A DNA stretch of 64,000 nucleotides from Elephas maximus indicus (lineage: Eukaryota > Chordata > Mammalia > Proboscidea > Elephantidae). Below are positions 35,701 through 42,620 of the stretch, piece by piece. The DNA is taken from positions 27,270,768 to 27,334,767 of the forward strand of contig NC_064831.1 in NCBI RefSeq assembly GCF_024166365.1. The letters are read 5' to 3'. A program made the position numbers and the translations under genes. Positions within the stretch are counted from its first letter, which is position 1. Each line of letters opens with the position of its first letter. The notes under the pieces are model-generated. The model made no database searches and was not told where the DNA came from. It saw only the letters and a list, made by a program, of their open reading frames with translations.

Positions 35701-38700
35701 TTGCTTTTACTAAGAAATCTCAGTAAGTAACTCTGTGTAGTCTTTCTGCACATGTACAGAATATAGTAAGATAAATTTCTAGAGTGGAATCGCTGGGTTA
35801 GAGGTATATGTATTGTAAATTTTGATAGCTATTACCAGAAATGCCTTACATAGGGGTTGTATAATTTTGCAATTGATATGGGAGAGAATTTCCCCACAGT
35901 CTATTCAATAGAGTTTGTTACCAAACTTTTTTTTTTTTTTTAATTCATGCCTATCTCTTAGTTGTGTCCAGGGTTTCTCTGATTTGCATTTCTCTGGTTA
36001 GACTGACACTGAGTATCTTTTCATTTGTTAACAGTCATTTGTATTTCTTTTCTTCTGTAAACTGCCAGTTTATAGACTTTGCCTGGTTTTCTATTGGGTT
36101 GCTGTTCTTATTTATTTCTAGACGCTTTTTTATATATTAGAAAAATTACCTTATCAAATAATGGCTGCGTGTATTTTTCCTAATATATGTCGGTCTTTTA
36201 ACATTGCTTACGGCACTTTGTGCTATGTAGAATTTTATTTTTAGTATAATATTTATCAATTTTTTTGCTTATGGTTTTTAATTCTCAGGTGTAGTTGAAA
36301 GCCCCTTCTCCATGATTTGATGTTAAAGAAAGGTCCCCATTTTTACTTATAGTAACTTTATGATTTTAATTTTGTGATACTCTATTTAGAATTTATCCTG
36401 ATATATGGTGGGAAACGTGATTCCAACTTTAATTTTTCCAAAGGCATCTTTTCTAGAATAGTCCATCTTTTACTTACCAGTGTGGATGCTATGTTTATCA
36501 TATGATATATTCCCGTGTCTTTTTGGGTCTGATTTTAGACTTTCTGTTTCATTCGTCAGTCTCATTGTGCATATTCCAGTAGTACACTTTAATTATTAGG
36601 AGTTTATACATTTTTATAAGTGGTTGGATTAGCCTTCCTTCATAATTCTTAGAGTATTTCTAAGTATCCTTGTTTGCTAATTTTTTCGTGTAAAGTTTAG
36701 AATCAACACTTGGTAGAGAGGCACATGGGACCCAAAGTGAGCTATTTAAAGATAGGAGAAAAGGAGTAAGTTTAGGAGTAAACTTAAAAAATGAACAAGA
36801 CTGATATAAAGAAAACTTTAGAACGTTCCTGAAGGACACAAATGAAGGCTTGAGAAAATGGTGAATAGAAGCGCTCAACATGATAATATCATTTCTCAAA
36901 TAGTAGCACACTTAATTTACAAATCTAATGCAACCCTGACTTAATTTACAAATCTAATGCAATCCTAGTAAAATACCAACAGGTTTATCGTTGTTGTTTA
37001 TGTGTTGACTTTAGCACTGTTGTCATTAGGTATCATGTCAGTTCCCACTCATGGTGACCCTGCATACAACAGAACGAAACGCTGCCCAGTCCTACGCCAT
37101 CCTCACAGTTGTTGCTATTTGAGTCCCTTGTTACAGCAGCCACTGTGTCAGTCCATCTTGTTGAGGGTATCCCTCTTTTTCACTGACCCTCTACTTCGCC
37201 AAGCAATGATGTCCTTCTCCAGGAAGTGGTACCTCCTGATACCATGTCCAAAGTACATAAGATGAAGTCTAACCATCCTTCCTTCTATGGACCATTCTGG
37301 TTGTACTTCTTCCAGGACAGATTTGTTTATTCTTCTGACAGTCCATGATATATTCAATATTCTTCACCAACTCCATAATTCAAAGGCATCAATTCTTTTT
37401 TGGTCTTCCGTATTCATTGTCCAGCTTTCACATGCACATGAGGTGAGTGAAAATATCATGGCTTGGGTCAGGTGCACCTTAGTCTTCAAAGTGATGTCTT
37501 TACTTTTTAACACTGTAAAGAGGTCTTTTGCAGCAGATTTGCCCAGTGTAACACGTCATTTGATACCTTGACTGCTGCTTCCATGGGCATTGATTGTGGA
37601 TTCAAGTAAATAAAATCCTTGACGACTTTAGTACTTTCTGCATTTATCATGATGTTGCTTATTGGTCTTTAGCACTACTATATGCTAATTCTACCCAGAG
37701 AATTAGAAATATAATGTGGTCAAAATTGGTCCAATGATTTGAACGATGCAGGTAGTATTTCATAATGATTCCTTAGATGAATTTTAAATAATGAGCTTTG
37801 TTCTAACAAAAAAAAAATTTTTTTTTAAAGTATCTTAAGTTAATATAGCCTACTCTGTTAGGATCATTTAGGGCAATTAAATTTACCTGTTGGTGTTTTC
37901 AGTTTTATTTTCATGTTCTAGTGAAAATAGACTAGAATCCCTAATAACTAAGTCATAGTTAGATACATTATTTTTTATTATAGCTTGGAATTTAATCACT
38001 TTCTCATTCTCATCAGTACACTGGAGAATAAAAACCCATCAGTCAAAAACCTAAGACAATATAATGTGTTTCACTATGTAGTATAACATCTACAAATAGA
38101 GTGTTGCCGATAAAAACATAAACACACAGCAGGCTGCAGATCTGTTCCCCATCTCACCAGTTATTTATTAAAATGTGTTTGCAGATGGAATAGGAAAATG
38201 CCTCCCTATGAAAGTCTATTGACTTCAATTGTACTGTACAGTAAGAACTCAAAATTTTGATAAACAACCCAGCTTGGGTAGTGAGCATTTGATGGGTAAT
38301 TGTTTTAGGGGGAATGTGTAGCCAGAGATCAAGGGAGACTCACTTCTTTATGCCAGCGCACTTATTGATTCATAGCTTCTTTTACTAAGAATATGAGTAA
38401 ATATCTTGAGTAATTTCCAGCAGACATCAGGTCAGAAGGACTTCAGCAATGCTTTATTTATTATTATTACTCAAGACAGCATTGATTCGTCTTAACCGCT
38501 ATTAATGTTGAATAGTTAATTGCCTATTTCCTGGCTCTTAAGCCCTCTGTTTCAAGGTCCCATGTTTTGCATTTTTAAGTTTCCATCCTTCTGATGTGAA
38601 GTGTAAGTAGGATGGACAAAAAGAGGCTTGTCCCCAGTCAGTTTCCATGAACACTACCAGTCATCCGACTGGCAGTCTCACTCTCCCTTAATCTTAAATT

Positions 38701-41700
38701 ATTGACACGATCCAGTTACAACTTTCCTAATTTAGAATTCTGAAAAGGGATTCACTCTTGGCTCTAATGGAAATAGTGCCAAGTAGCAAGTGTGCAAAAA
38801 TTCTCATGAAGCAAAAAAGACTCATGAAGTCTATCTATACTGACTGAAAAAAAAAACTCGTATTTATCTTACCGCTTTTTGTTGTATGTGAAAAATTTTT
38901 TGAGAATGGAAAGCTCCTATTACCGTATTTTTCTAGGGACAATTATCAAATCCATGTGTTTACTGATGAAAGAAGTATAGACATAATAATTCATCAAAAA
39001 GCTCTCCACCTCCTGTCCTTTGAGCCCACAGAGTCAGGGTTGTCAGGGCTTCCCTGATGCTGCTGCCCTTTGAGGACTGTGAGGAAACCAGCAAACTTGA
39101 ATGTTAGCAAAGACTTCAAATCTGCTTTCAAGTAGGGAAACGGAGAGACAGTCCCAAGTTGCAGGTGGAAAGAACAACTGCTATTGACATTTCAGGTCTT
39201 CCTTGATTAAGTTTAGGCTTCCTATATATCCTCAGATTCTCAGTCATTCTCTTGAAGGGAGTATGTGCAGGGAGGCAAAAGGTTCTAAACTTCACCTGAT
39301 ATAATGTGAGAAAATGGAAGATAGTGTTAAAAAAAAATACGAAGCAGAACTGTTTCCATCAAGCAGTAAAATGTAAACTTACTATTCCGTTCCACTGAGG
39401 CTTCAGCATTCTTTCCGTCTTCCTGGATATTCCCATGATGTTCTAGGATCTATCATCGTAAAGTTAAACTCTCTTAACATTGCAGTTCCCTAAAACTGCG
39501 GTTACACATTTGTCTACTTTTTTTTATACCTGAACTTAAAGTTCTGGTTGTATTCTCTACTCCCCAACACCCCCCCCCCCCGCCCCGCAATCCTCTTCAA
39601 CCGTAATCCATCCAGCCTTGCCTTTGGCGTCATCATTTACACCCAAATGATACTTTTAAAATTGCAATTTCGCCATCCATCTAGCCAATTGGGCGTGTGC
39701 TTCTCTGCCCCATTCACAAGACCTCTCAACGTTCTCCACAGGTGCTCCCCGCCTTCTTGCAGTTGTCATGCTGCCCTCACCTTCCTCTTGTCTCTCTGCC
39801 CTTCCTCTCAGCGTCACTTGGTGTCTTCTCTTTTACCTAAACTCTAAATGTCATCTCTTTTCTTCTAAATGTCAACATGTAAGACCCCGTATGATATTAC
39901 GTCTCCTCGGTCTGCATTCTCATCCAGTGTCCCTCCCCAGTGCCCCACCGAGTTGTGGTCACACTGGCCATCTTGTGTTTCCTTCCACGGTCCAAGTTTC
40001 TCCCAAAGAGTGCTAGCACACATACTGTTCCCTCTTCTTGGAATGCCCTCTGCTTAGTGTGCATCATGTGTGGCTTCCCTTATCCGAGATGTCTGATTTT
40101 AAAGTGACATTCCTTAAATCTTCTTTTAAAGTAAGTATATTCTTTTATTCTCAGTCACAACAGCTTGTCTATGTGTTTTGTAGAAAGTCACACAATTTGC
40201 AAGTATATATTGTTTATTATCTGTCCCTTTTGAAAGTTTCTTGGGGGCAGGGACCTATCTGTAAGTTTGGATTTTATAATCACTTTATGCCTGACCCAGA
40301 ATAGGATCTAGTGTTTAACAATTCAATGAAAAAAACACAAATTGAAGCTGTATAGTACCAGTAGAATATAGACCCACAGGACACTTCAAAACTCTTCACA
40401 TGTAAAGATGTGGAATATGACAAAGGACTACAAATTAATGGAGGCAGAGAAATAACTATTGGTATTATTTGTGTGACATTTGGACATAAAATCACTTTAG
40501 AGCATTGCGTTACAGCAATAGAAACTCTAAAAGAATTAAAGTGTTCAATGTAAAAAGCCAAACAATAGAAAAACAAAAAAAACAGAACTTAATATTTTTT
40601 CAATATTCTAAATCTCTTGAGAATGGGCATGCTTTTTTAAAACTTGTAAGTGCTAGGAAAAATCACAAAAAGATGAGCAGGAATCAAAATTTGAAACAGC
40701 ATATAATGAAAAAGTTGGTGTAGGCGTTCTTGGGAGTGTAGAGCCCTGCAGCCACATTGGGGACTACGCTGACATCGTCAGTGAAGTGGGACGTGTGCAC
40801 ACCCCACAGATCAACAGTTTCACTACCAGCATATCCACAGAGAGAAGCCTTGGCTTATGTGCACAAGGAAACAAAGACATTGTCTTCAGCCAACAACTAG
40901 ATGGATAAATTGGTGTGTTCATATAATGGAGTTCTGTACATGAGTGAATTAGAGCTACAGATCCATGGAAATGGATCTTAGGAATGTTATAACAACAATA
41001 TGAAAAGAAGTTGTAAAAGAGTATATAGCATGATACCTTTTATTACAAAGTTTAAAGAACTGCGAAAGACAATTGTTTATCATCCAGGGATGAGCACAGT
41101 TGCAGTAGAAGTGTAAAGAGATGCACTACAGTGTCACGTGGTTACCTCACGTGTGGGGAGGGAGGGCCATACAGTGAGGGGACGGTAATGGTCATGTTTT
41201 ATTGTGTAAGGTGGCTACCCTTTAAACAGTTTTCCATGACTGGAATATTCATACATTCTTGTGAAAATTAAGGACTAAAAAAAGGCACTGTAGATAAAAT
41301 GTTTGTTGCAGGATAGTATTAATATTTAGTATATGAAAATATGCAAATTGCTGTTAGATGGGCTAACCACTAACGCAAGCATAGAATTCACAAAAGGGCT
41401 AAAAGGTTGTTTGACACTATGCTCAAGGTCAACAATAAGCGAAGTAAAATGAGACCCAATTTAATTGGTACCTTAATATCTATTGATAATATGCTTAGAA
41501 ATTTGTAATATTCATTAGCAGATATTCCTTTATAACCAAATAAGCTGAAAGATGACATGTAAATATCTAATAATGATTTTTGTACTTTATACTTCAGCAA
41601 GCAGCTAGATTTGAAAATAATGTCCATGTAAGTATGTAAACTTAACACTTCTAACTTTTTTTTTTTTTTTTTAGGAAAAGAAAGAAAGACAGGAAAGAAT

Positions 41701-41797
41701 TGAACGAAAACAAAAGAAACGTCATTCCTTTCTTGAAAATGGGACACTTCCTCCATGGAGCCCTCCAAGTAGAACTGTATTCTCAAAAGTGTTTTAA
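8653..41797 (+). CDS. MAP9: MAP9, microtubule-associated protein 9 (whole coding region, 13 coding exons)
   Basis: MAP9/ASAP binds microtubules, the mitotic spindle and centrosomes, and is needed for spindle organisation and cytokinesis (family knowledge). The 13 exons join without a stop or phase error into 644 codons plus stop; human MAP9 has 647 residues. The start follows the family N-terminus (MSDEVFSTTLAYTKSP). Residues 1-330 are acidic, Ser-rich and probably disordered. From about 428 to 620 the protein is a highly charged Lys/Glu/Arg helix with five Trp-x-x-K repeats (W429, W473, W516, W560, W603). The C-terminus keeps RHS (S622), equivalent to the Aurora A site reported at human Ser625. 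All introns are GT-AG. The gene spans about 34 kb; its introns are filled by repeats. Recognition rests on remembered family sequence, and gene identity is very likely. Confidence 0.96.
8728..9442 (+). other. MAP9 intron 2
   Basis: Intronic sequence. About 9165-9345 looks like the 3' end of an L2 element (agggatcttgtctgtcatg, later gtgaatgttagatggatga). Nothing else stands out. Confidence 0.6.
9443..9527 (+). CDS. MAP9: MAP9 exon 3
   Basis: Acceptor ctcatttcag, donor ATTG|GTATGT. Encodes residues 26-53 and the first base of codon 54: a basic stretch (ITARSARQRSSEYS) followed by an acidic one (DDFDSDEI), conserved in MAP9. Confidence 0.93.
9855..9935 (-). repeat. MER5A-like DNA transposon fragment
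   Basis: The block catcaggatcacctggaatg followed by ccaattctttggctg and cccaagtgactcagat resembles the nonautonomous hAT element MER5A. Short and diverged; the strand is uncertain. Confidence 0.5.
10380..10480 (+). repeat. L2 LINE fragment, 3' end
   Basis: The sequence acaatacctgacatatttta then ggcactcaaatattttttga matches the usual L2 3' terminus. Confidence 0.6.
10646..10700 (-). mobile_element. RTE/SINE 3' tail fragment
   Basis: ttgttgttagctgcagtcta followed by ctgactcatggtgacccc is the antisense of the RTE/AfroSINE-type tail with its AAC simple repeat. It is only about 50 bp long, a severely 5'-truncated insertion. Confidence 0.7.
10752..11090 (+). CDS. MAP9: MAP9 exon 4
   Basis: Acceptor tattttttag. 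Encodes residues 54-166 of an acidic Ser/Asp-rich segment (SDDDEKN, then KPKPRILPIKS). Two in-frame donors lie 18 nt apart: CAG|GTCATT (exon end 11072) and CAG|GTAATA (exon end 11090). The outer site is the better match to a donor consensus; the inner one fits the human protein as I remember it. Both leave the same phase (one base). The frame runs open past the donor to about 11120, then stops. Confidence 0.9.
11100..11838 (+). other. MAP9 intron 4, unassigned part
   Basis: Intronic sequence; no exon and no repeat I can name with confidence. Confidence 0.4.
11840..12183 (+). mobile_element. tRNA-Gly-derived SINE with RTE-type tail
   Basis: The head (11840-11912) resembles tRNA-Gly: attggtggttcagtgatagg, then an anticodon-arm-like ttctcacctcccatgcagg and a B box (ggttcaattcc). 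The body (aggaagaaaggcctggtgat) and the tail ending in agcaacaacaacaa are shared with RTE-related pieces at 55258 and 58165. It is a SINE and not a tRNA gene: the 3' acceptor strand is missing and the RTE tail follows. Confidence 0.8.
12400..12585 (+). repeat. MIR SINE
   Basis: Diverged MIR core: attagttatgtgtgaccttg, later ataacattgttttgagaatt and a final aaatgctacaaaaatgc. Confidence 0.6.
12590..13620 (+). other. MAP9 intron 4, unassigned part
   Basis: Mostly unique AT-rich intron with short A and T runs (13059, 13258). No gene. A MIR or other old repeat may be present but is not recognisable. Confidence 0.4.
13625..13775 (+). mobile_element. AfroSINE
   Basis: Near-complete copy with head ggaaaccccggtggcatagt and tail caactagacggcaact. 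Confidence 0.92.
13893..14410 (+). repeat. Minisatellite, about 40-bp unit, about 13 copies (MAP9 intron 4)
   Basis: The block gtccagagggacatgtgtg, followed by ccccacagaaccctacccca, recurs 13 times; the gggaca core starts near 13910, 13951, 13992, 14030, 14070, 14110, 14151, 14191, 14231, 14272, 14310, 14351 and 14391. Unit length varies between 38 and 41 bp. The unit lacks stops in several frames, which gives a spurious 190-codon ORF (13868-14440) and others. The unit length is not a fixed multiple of three and the ORFs have no homology, so this is not coding. Confidence 0.95.
14500..14670. repeat. L2-like fragment
   Basis: The phrase ggttcagtggggagatatat followed by acagaaggcttcctagaggg resembles L2 sequence. 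Diverged. Confidence 0.4.
14690..15200. other. Probable old interspersed repeat, unassigned
   Basis: ggactcatggttgcaagtga, then ggaatttatcatcttactga and ttggttggcttcgttttctc are phrases found in a common old mammalian repeat that I cannot name safely. No gene. Confidence 0.35.
15385..15551 (-). mobile_element. AfroSINE
   Basis: Antisense copy from the tail (aaacccattgccatttagtc) to the head (accagggct). It is flanked by CACAGCTACCTT at 15373-15384 and 15552-15563. Confidence 0.92.
15564..15720 (-). mobile_element. AfroSINE
   Basis: Antisense full-length copy, flanked by the same CACAGCTACCTT at 15552-15563 and 15721-15732. Confidence 0.93.
15733..15793 (-). mobile_element. AfroSINE, 5'-truncated
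   Basis: Only the tail is present, antisense: aaacccattgccatcaagtc followed by gactcatagtgaccctgt. Confidence 0.85.
15855..16050 (+). mobile_element. AfroSINE, long-body subfamily
   Basis: Contains the extra body gaaaagacctggcaatctcc and gaagattacagcctaggaaa, missing from the common copies; the tail is gaatggacttgacagca. Confidence 0.8.
16068..16192 (+). mobile_element. AfroSINE, long-body subfamily, 5'-truncated
   Basis: Starts in the B box region (gttgacagttcacaccca), has the aaacgcttggcaactt body and ends gacaacaatgggtttgg. Confidence 0.8.
16360..16760. repeat. L2-like LINE fragment
   Basis: ggggagccactgaaagattt, then gaagtgacatgttctgac and ctggcaggggagatggaga follow the pattern of a common L2-type segment. 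Confidence 0.5.
16761..17652 (+). other. MAP9 intron 4, 3' part
   Basis: Unique intronic sequence up to the exon 5 acceptor; no further gene is seen. Confidence 0.4.
17653..17852 (+). CDS. MAP9: MAP9 exon 5
   Basis: Acceptor tttcttaacag, donor AAG|GTTAGC. Encodes residues 167-233, including the conserved FKPSPRPRSMLKK basic/proline motif and then an acidic stretch. Entering phase 1, leaving phase 0. Confidence 0.93.
18700..21600 (-). mobile_element. Old L1 LINE (L1M or HAL1 type)
   Basis: AT-rich sequence with typical antisense L1 phrases: agcaccccagattttttgat, ttcattctattgtgattgga, cctccacctgttctttatag, atcctacttggagtttattg. All frames are broken. The AfroSINE at 19270-19435 inserted into it. 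The subfamily and exact ends are uncertain. Confidence 0.7.
19270..19435 (-). mobile_element. AfroSINE inside old L1
   Basis: Antisense copy, tail aaacccattgtcgttgagtt, head ccaccagcatttcc. The L1 text continues on both sides. Confidence 0.93.
21601..22294 (+). other. MAP9 intron 5, 3' part
   Basis: AT-rich unique sequence; no gene or named repeat. Confidence 0.4.
22295..22388 (+). CDS. MAP9: MAP9 exon 6
   Basis: Acceptor ttttaaacag, donor ACAG|GTGCTT. Encodes residues 234-264, a Ser-rich segment (LSSFRESLGDSFSPESG) with the conserved GDSFSP core. Enters phase 0, leaves one base. Confidence 0.9.
22505..22705 (+). repeat. MIR SINE
   Basis: Clear MIR core: ctctcagtgcctcagtttcc, then accttataaggctgttgttt. 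Confidence 0.85.
22718..22932 (-). mobile_element. AfroSINE, subfamily with extra internal segment
   Basis: Antisense copy with the insert gctgcagatctttatgggag, then gccacatctttctcccac, also present at 34905-35030. Confidence 0.92.
22960..23125 (+). mobile_element. AfroSINE
   Basis: Sense copy 27 bp downstream of the antisense copy at 22718-22932, forming an inverted pair inside MAP9 intron 6. Confidence 0.93.
23165..23385 (+). repeat. MIR SINE
   Basis: Core: taaactggggatgttaagag, then ccatacaggttgtcgtgag. Confidence 0.75.
23460..23610 (-). repeat. MIR SINE (antisense)
   Basis: cattttgcagacgagaaaag, later cccaaggtcagtggtggagc and cagtttgaacc. Confidence 0.75.
23611..24542 (+). other. MAP9 intron 6, 3' part, with a GC-richer block
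   Basis: About 23935-24260 is richer in GC than its surroundings and has a 92-codon ORF (23972-24250) that I do not recognise. No splice or promoter signal supports it. The rest is unique AT-rich intron. Confidence 0.4.
24543..24790 (+). CDS. MAP9: MAP9 exon 7
   Basis: Acceptor ctcaaaatag, donor AAG|GTATTT. Encodes residues 265-347, acidic (NEEFTENCDSSKSKENKENS, later ELMIGDDLTPDPLL), matching the conserved KENKENSF and DPLLxKSQS motifs of MAP9. Confidence 0.94.
24986..25138 (+). mobile_element. AfroSINE
   Basis: Sense copy: ggtgtagtggttaagagctc through actcaacagcaatgag. Confidence 0.92.
25139..26609 (+). other. MAP9 intron 7, 3' part
   Basis: Unique AT-rich intron, except that 26075-26470 reads like L2 (gatctgacctggttcttttc, cctcagggaccttctctgat, tttattacctgttgatcttc). 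Confidence 0.5.
26610..26680 (+). CDS. MAP9: MAP9 exon 8
   Basis: Acceptor tatttaatag, donor GGCAG|GTAATC. Encodes residues 348-370 and two bases of codon 371, with the conserved KIIEDRNIKNK and NNRASSAS stretches. Confidence 0.92.
26773..27295 (-). mobile_element. MaLR-type solo LTR
   Basis: The reverse complement matches the two LTRs at 55542-56032 and 57391-57914 along their length (for example tctcttttgagatataaaag and gtaaatcctacctctatgat reversed). The ends are TG...CA. The flanks ggtgt and ggtgg may be a 5-bp duplication with one change. Confidence 0.85.
27603..27762 (+). mobile_element. AfroSINE
   Basis: Sense copy: ggaaaccctggtggcgtag through gactcaaaggcaacaggttt. Confidence 0.94.
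27840..28135 (-). mobile_element. L1 fragment, 3' UTR end
   Basis: Similar to the 3' ends at 46832 and 62102: ttaggtgaaagtttacagct, then cacatattgttatgtgac. Confidence 0.8.
28136..28866 (+). other. MAP9 intron 8, 3' part
   Basis: Unique AT-rich intronic sequence, no gene seen. Confidence 0.4.
28867..29035 (+). CDS. MAP9: MAP9 exon 9
   Basis: Acceptor gatcttttcag, donor CAG|GTAGAA. Encodes residues 371-427 with the conserved SSHYLGTLKVLDQK and IRAAVYQ motifs that lead into the helical region. Confidence 0.95.
29036..29777 (+). other. MAP9 intron 9
   Basis: AT-rich unique sequence. The exon 9 frame stays open to 29143 without support for use. Confidence 0.4.
29778..29867 (+). CDS. MAP9: MAP9 exon 10
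   Basis: Acceptor gttctcacag, donor CAG|GTATTA. Encodes residues 428-457. It holds the first Trp repeat (DWLEKK, W429) and the conserved MHRIKRIESENLRIQNEQ coiled-coil stretch. Confidence 0.96.
29868..30765 (+). other. MAP9 intron 10, 5' part
   Basis: Unique sequence, no gene; 30180-30760 may include very old repeats I cannot name. Confidence 0.4.
30770..30950 (+). repeat. MIR SINE
   Basis: Clear MIR core: gagcaagtaacttaaccttt, tcagtttcatcatctgtgaa, gggttgttgtgaggattatg. Confidence 0.88.
31240..31975 (+). mobile_element. L1 fragment, 3' UTR (sense)
   Basis: Reverse complement of the 3' UTR at 46850-47480: accacatctaccacagcctc and tggtgcccagctaccaccac match; it ends with an A-rich tail near 31950-31975. 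5' truncated. Confidence 0.85.
31976..32870 (+). other. MAP9 intron 10, 3' part
   Basis: Unique AT-rich intron; 32130-32200 may be the edge of a diverged MIR. No gene. Confidence 0.4.
32871..33032 (+). CDS. MAP9: MAP9 exon 11
   Basis: Acceptor ttccaaaatag, donor CAG|GTATTC. Encodes residues 458-511, an all-helical Lys/Glu/Ala stretch with the second Trp repeat (SFEAWKAMK, W473). Phase 0 at both ends. Confidence 0.96.
33195..33340 (+). CDS. MAP9: MAP9 exon 12
   Basis: Acceptor gtttttttag, donor AAATG|GTAATC. Encodes residues 512-559 and two bases of codon 560. Third Trp repeat (AFEKWKEKK, W516); the exon ends inside the fourth Trp codon. Confidence 0.96.
33519..33651 (+). CDS. MAP9: MAP9 exon 13
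   Basis: Acceptor cctaaatag, donor TTG|GTAAGT. Encodes the last base of codon 560 to residue 604. It begins with the fourth Trp repeat (WIEKKEAFFKQK, W560) and ends with the fifth (EYERWL, W603). Confidence 0.96.
33783..33943 (-). mobile_element. AfroSINE
   Basis: Antisense copy, ccaaacccattgttgattcc through accagggtttcc. Confidence 0.93.
33944..34900 (+). other. MAP9 intron 13, 5' part
   Basis: A CA run (34065-34078) and pyrimidine-rich sequence that may be old L2. No gene. Confidence 0.4.
34903..35030 (-). mobile_element. AfroSINE, truncated
   Basis: Antisense tail part (actgccatcgagtcaattca) plus the extra segment (taaatctttacggaagcaga) shared with 22718-22932; the head is missing. Confidence 0.88.
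35180..36680 (-). mobile_element. Old L1 LINE (L1M type)
   Basis: Antisense phrases of the 3' part of old L1 elements: ctagagtggaatcgctgggt, ttgcatttctctggttagac, tttgtgctatgtagaatttt, agtacactttaattattagg. All frames are broken; an AfroSINE lies inside. Confidence 0.75.
35382..35540 (+). mobile_element. AfroSINE inside old L1
   Basis: Sense copy: ggaaaccctggtggcatagt through acccgacagcaatgggttt. Confidence 0.95.
36745..36988 (+). mobile_element. L1 ORF2 fragment (sense)
   Basis: aaagaaaactttagaacgtt, then cctgaaggacacaaatgaag and aaaataccaacaggttt match the L1 ORF2 sense strand. It holds a 29-bp direct duplication at 36910-36967. Confidence 0.7.
36989..37675 (-). mobile_element. RTE-type LINE, 3' part of ORF2
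   Basis: Antisense RTE: minus-strand frame 37148-37357 reads as the ORF2 C-terminal region (MVRLHLMYFGHGIRRYHFLE). The 3' tail is at about 36989-37060 with the AAC-type repeat. It shares sequence with 6715, 55326 and 57915. Frames are broken. Confidence 0.88.
37676..39595 (+). other. MAP9 intron 13, long unique stretch
   Basis: The longest repeat-poor part of the gene. No coding exon is supported. 38090-38560 is more balanced in composition than the flanks and may be constrained non-coding sequence. A C run of about 14 lies at 39569-39581. Confidence 0.4.
39600..40330 (+). repeat. L2 LINE, 3' part
   Basis: ccctcttcttggaatgccct, later ttgggggcaggg, acctatctg and cctgacccagaatagg follow the L2 3' end. 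Several + frame ORFs here are relics or chance. Confidence 0.75.
40380..41270 (+). mobile_element. Old L1 (L1M type), 3' end, sense
   Basis: ctagatggataaattggtgt, gtatatagcatgatacctt and the final tggaatattcatacattctt are typical of the sense 3' end of old L1 elements. Confidence 0.65.
41675..41797 (+). CDS. MAP9: MAP9 exon 14 (last coding exon)
   Basis: A pyrimidine run of about 18 T precedes the TTAG acceptor at 41671-41674. Encodes residues 605-644 and TAA. It completes the fifth Trp repeat (W603-L-E-K-K) and holds RKQKKRHSFLE, with Ser622 equivalent to human Ser625 (reported Aurora A target), and the conserved PPWSPPSRTVF end. Confidence 0.97.
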   Translation, partial: EKKERQERIERKQKKRHSFLENGTLPPWSPPSRTVFSKVF

Positions 41798-42620
41798 TAC
41801 CTCCAGTTCTTATCTAGTTATTATTTATCAAATAGCCGTTATAGCCATGAGTTGAAAACTATTTGTTTATTTATAGCCAGAACAATCAATTTTCATTCAC
41901 TGCCAGAAATGTCAGCTGACAGTGGAAAAGATACTGTAGAGTTTACCTAGTGAACTATAGATAAACAAACTGCTTCAGATGAGAAGCTAAATAGATAACT
42001 CTGTCACGTCCATTAAAATATATAACTCCTTATCATGTTCTGGTAATTCTTACAGCTAGATGGTACATGATTATTTTCATTAAGTTATATATGTTATTGA
42101 AGTGTGCTTAATTCCAAGAGTAAAAAGGAAATCATCTTGGTGCCATCATTATAGAAAATAATTGAAGTTTTGAGTGATTGTGTGTCTAGATAGATTCAGG
42201 CTTTAAAATGAATAGTCATTGGAAAGCAGGCATGTATTATTTCTTTTAAAACTTACCTTTAACTCAAAGCAGTTGCATTTGCACTGTGAAAGTTATAATT
42301 TTGGCCAATGGAAGCAGTAGTTCAGGAGAACGATAATCATAGAAGGATTTTAATTTAGGAATTTTTGCCTTATATTTTAAAATGAGTGTACTTTATCTGT
42401 TCCAGGCTTAAGTGACAATCATAGGCTCTTTATAATGAGTCCACCACAGAAATTTTTCTTTTTATGTTCTATCTCTGTTTATCATCTCAGTGATACCAAA
42501 AGATGTCCATCTCATGGTAGTTATATACTTACACATTTGTTATGGAAATTCCACAGGAGTTGAAAGGTGCTATAACTATTATTATTTTCCAGAATAAAGC
42601 CAGAAAAGTGATTAAGGCAA
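41798..42620 (+). other. MAP9: MAP9 3' UTR (proposed)
   Basis: Sequence after the stop. The first good poly(A) signal is AATAAA at 42593-42598, giving a 3' UTR of about 0.8 kb. Later AATAAA sites (43930, 44403) could extend it. No other gene starts here. Confidence 0.5.
42593..42598 (+). terminator. Candidate MAP9 poly(A) signal
   Basis: Canonical AATAAA, 796 bp after the stop codon. Use is not proven. Confidence 0.45.
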
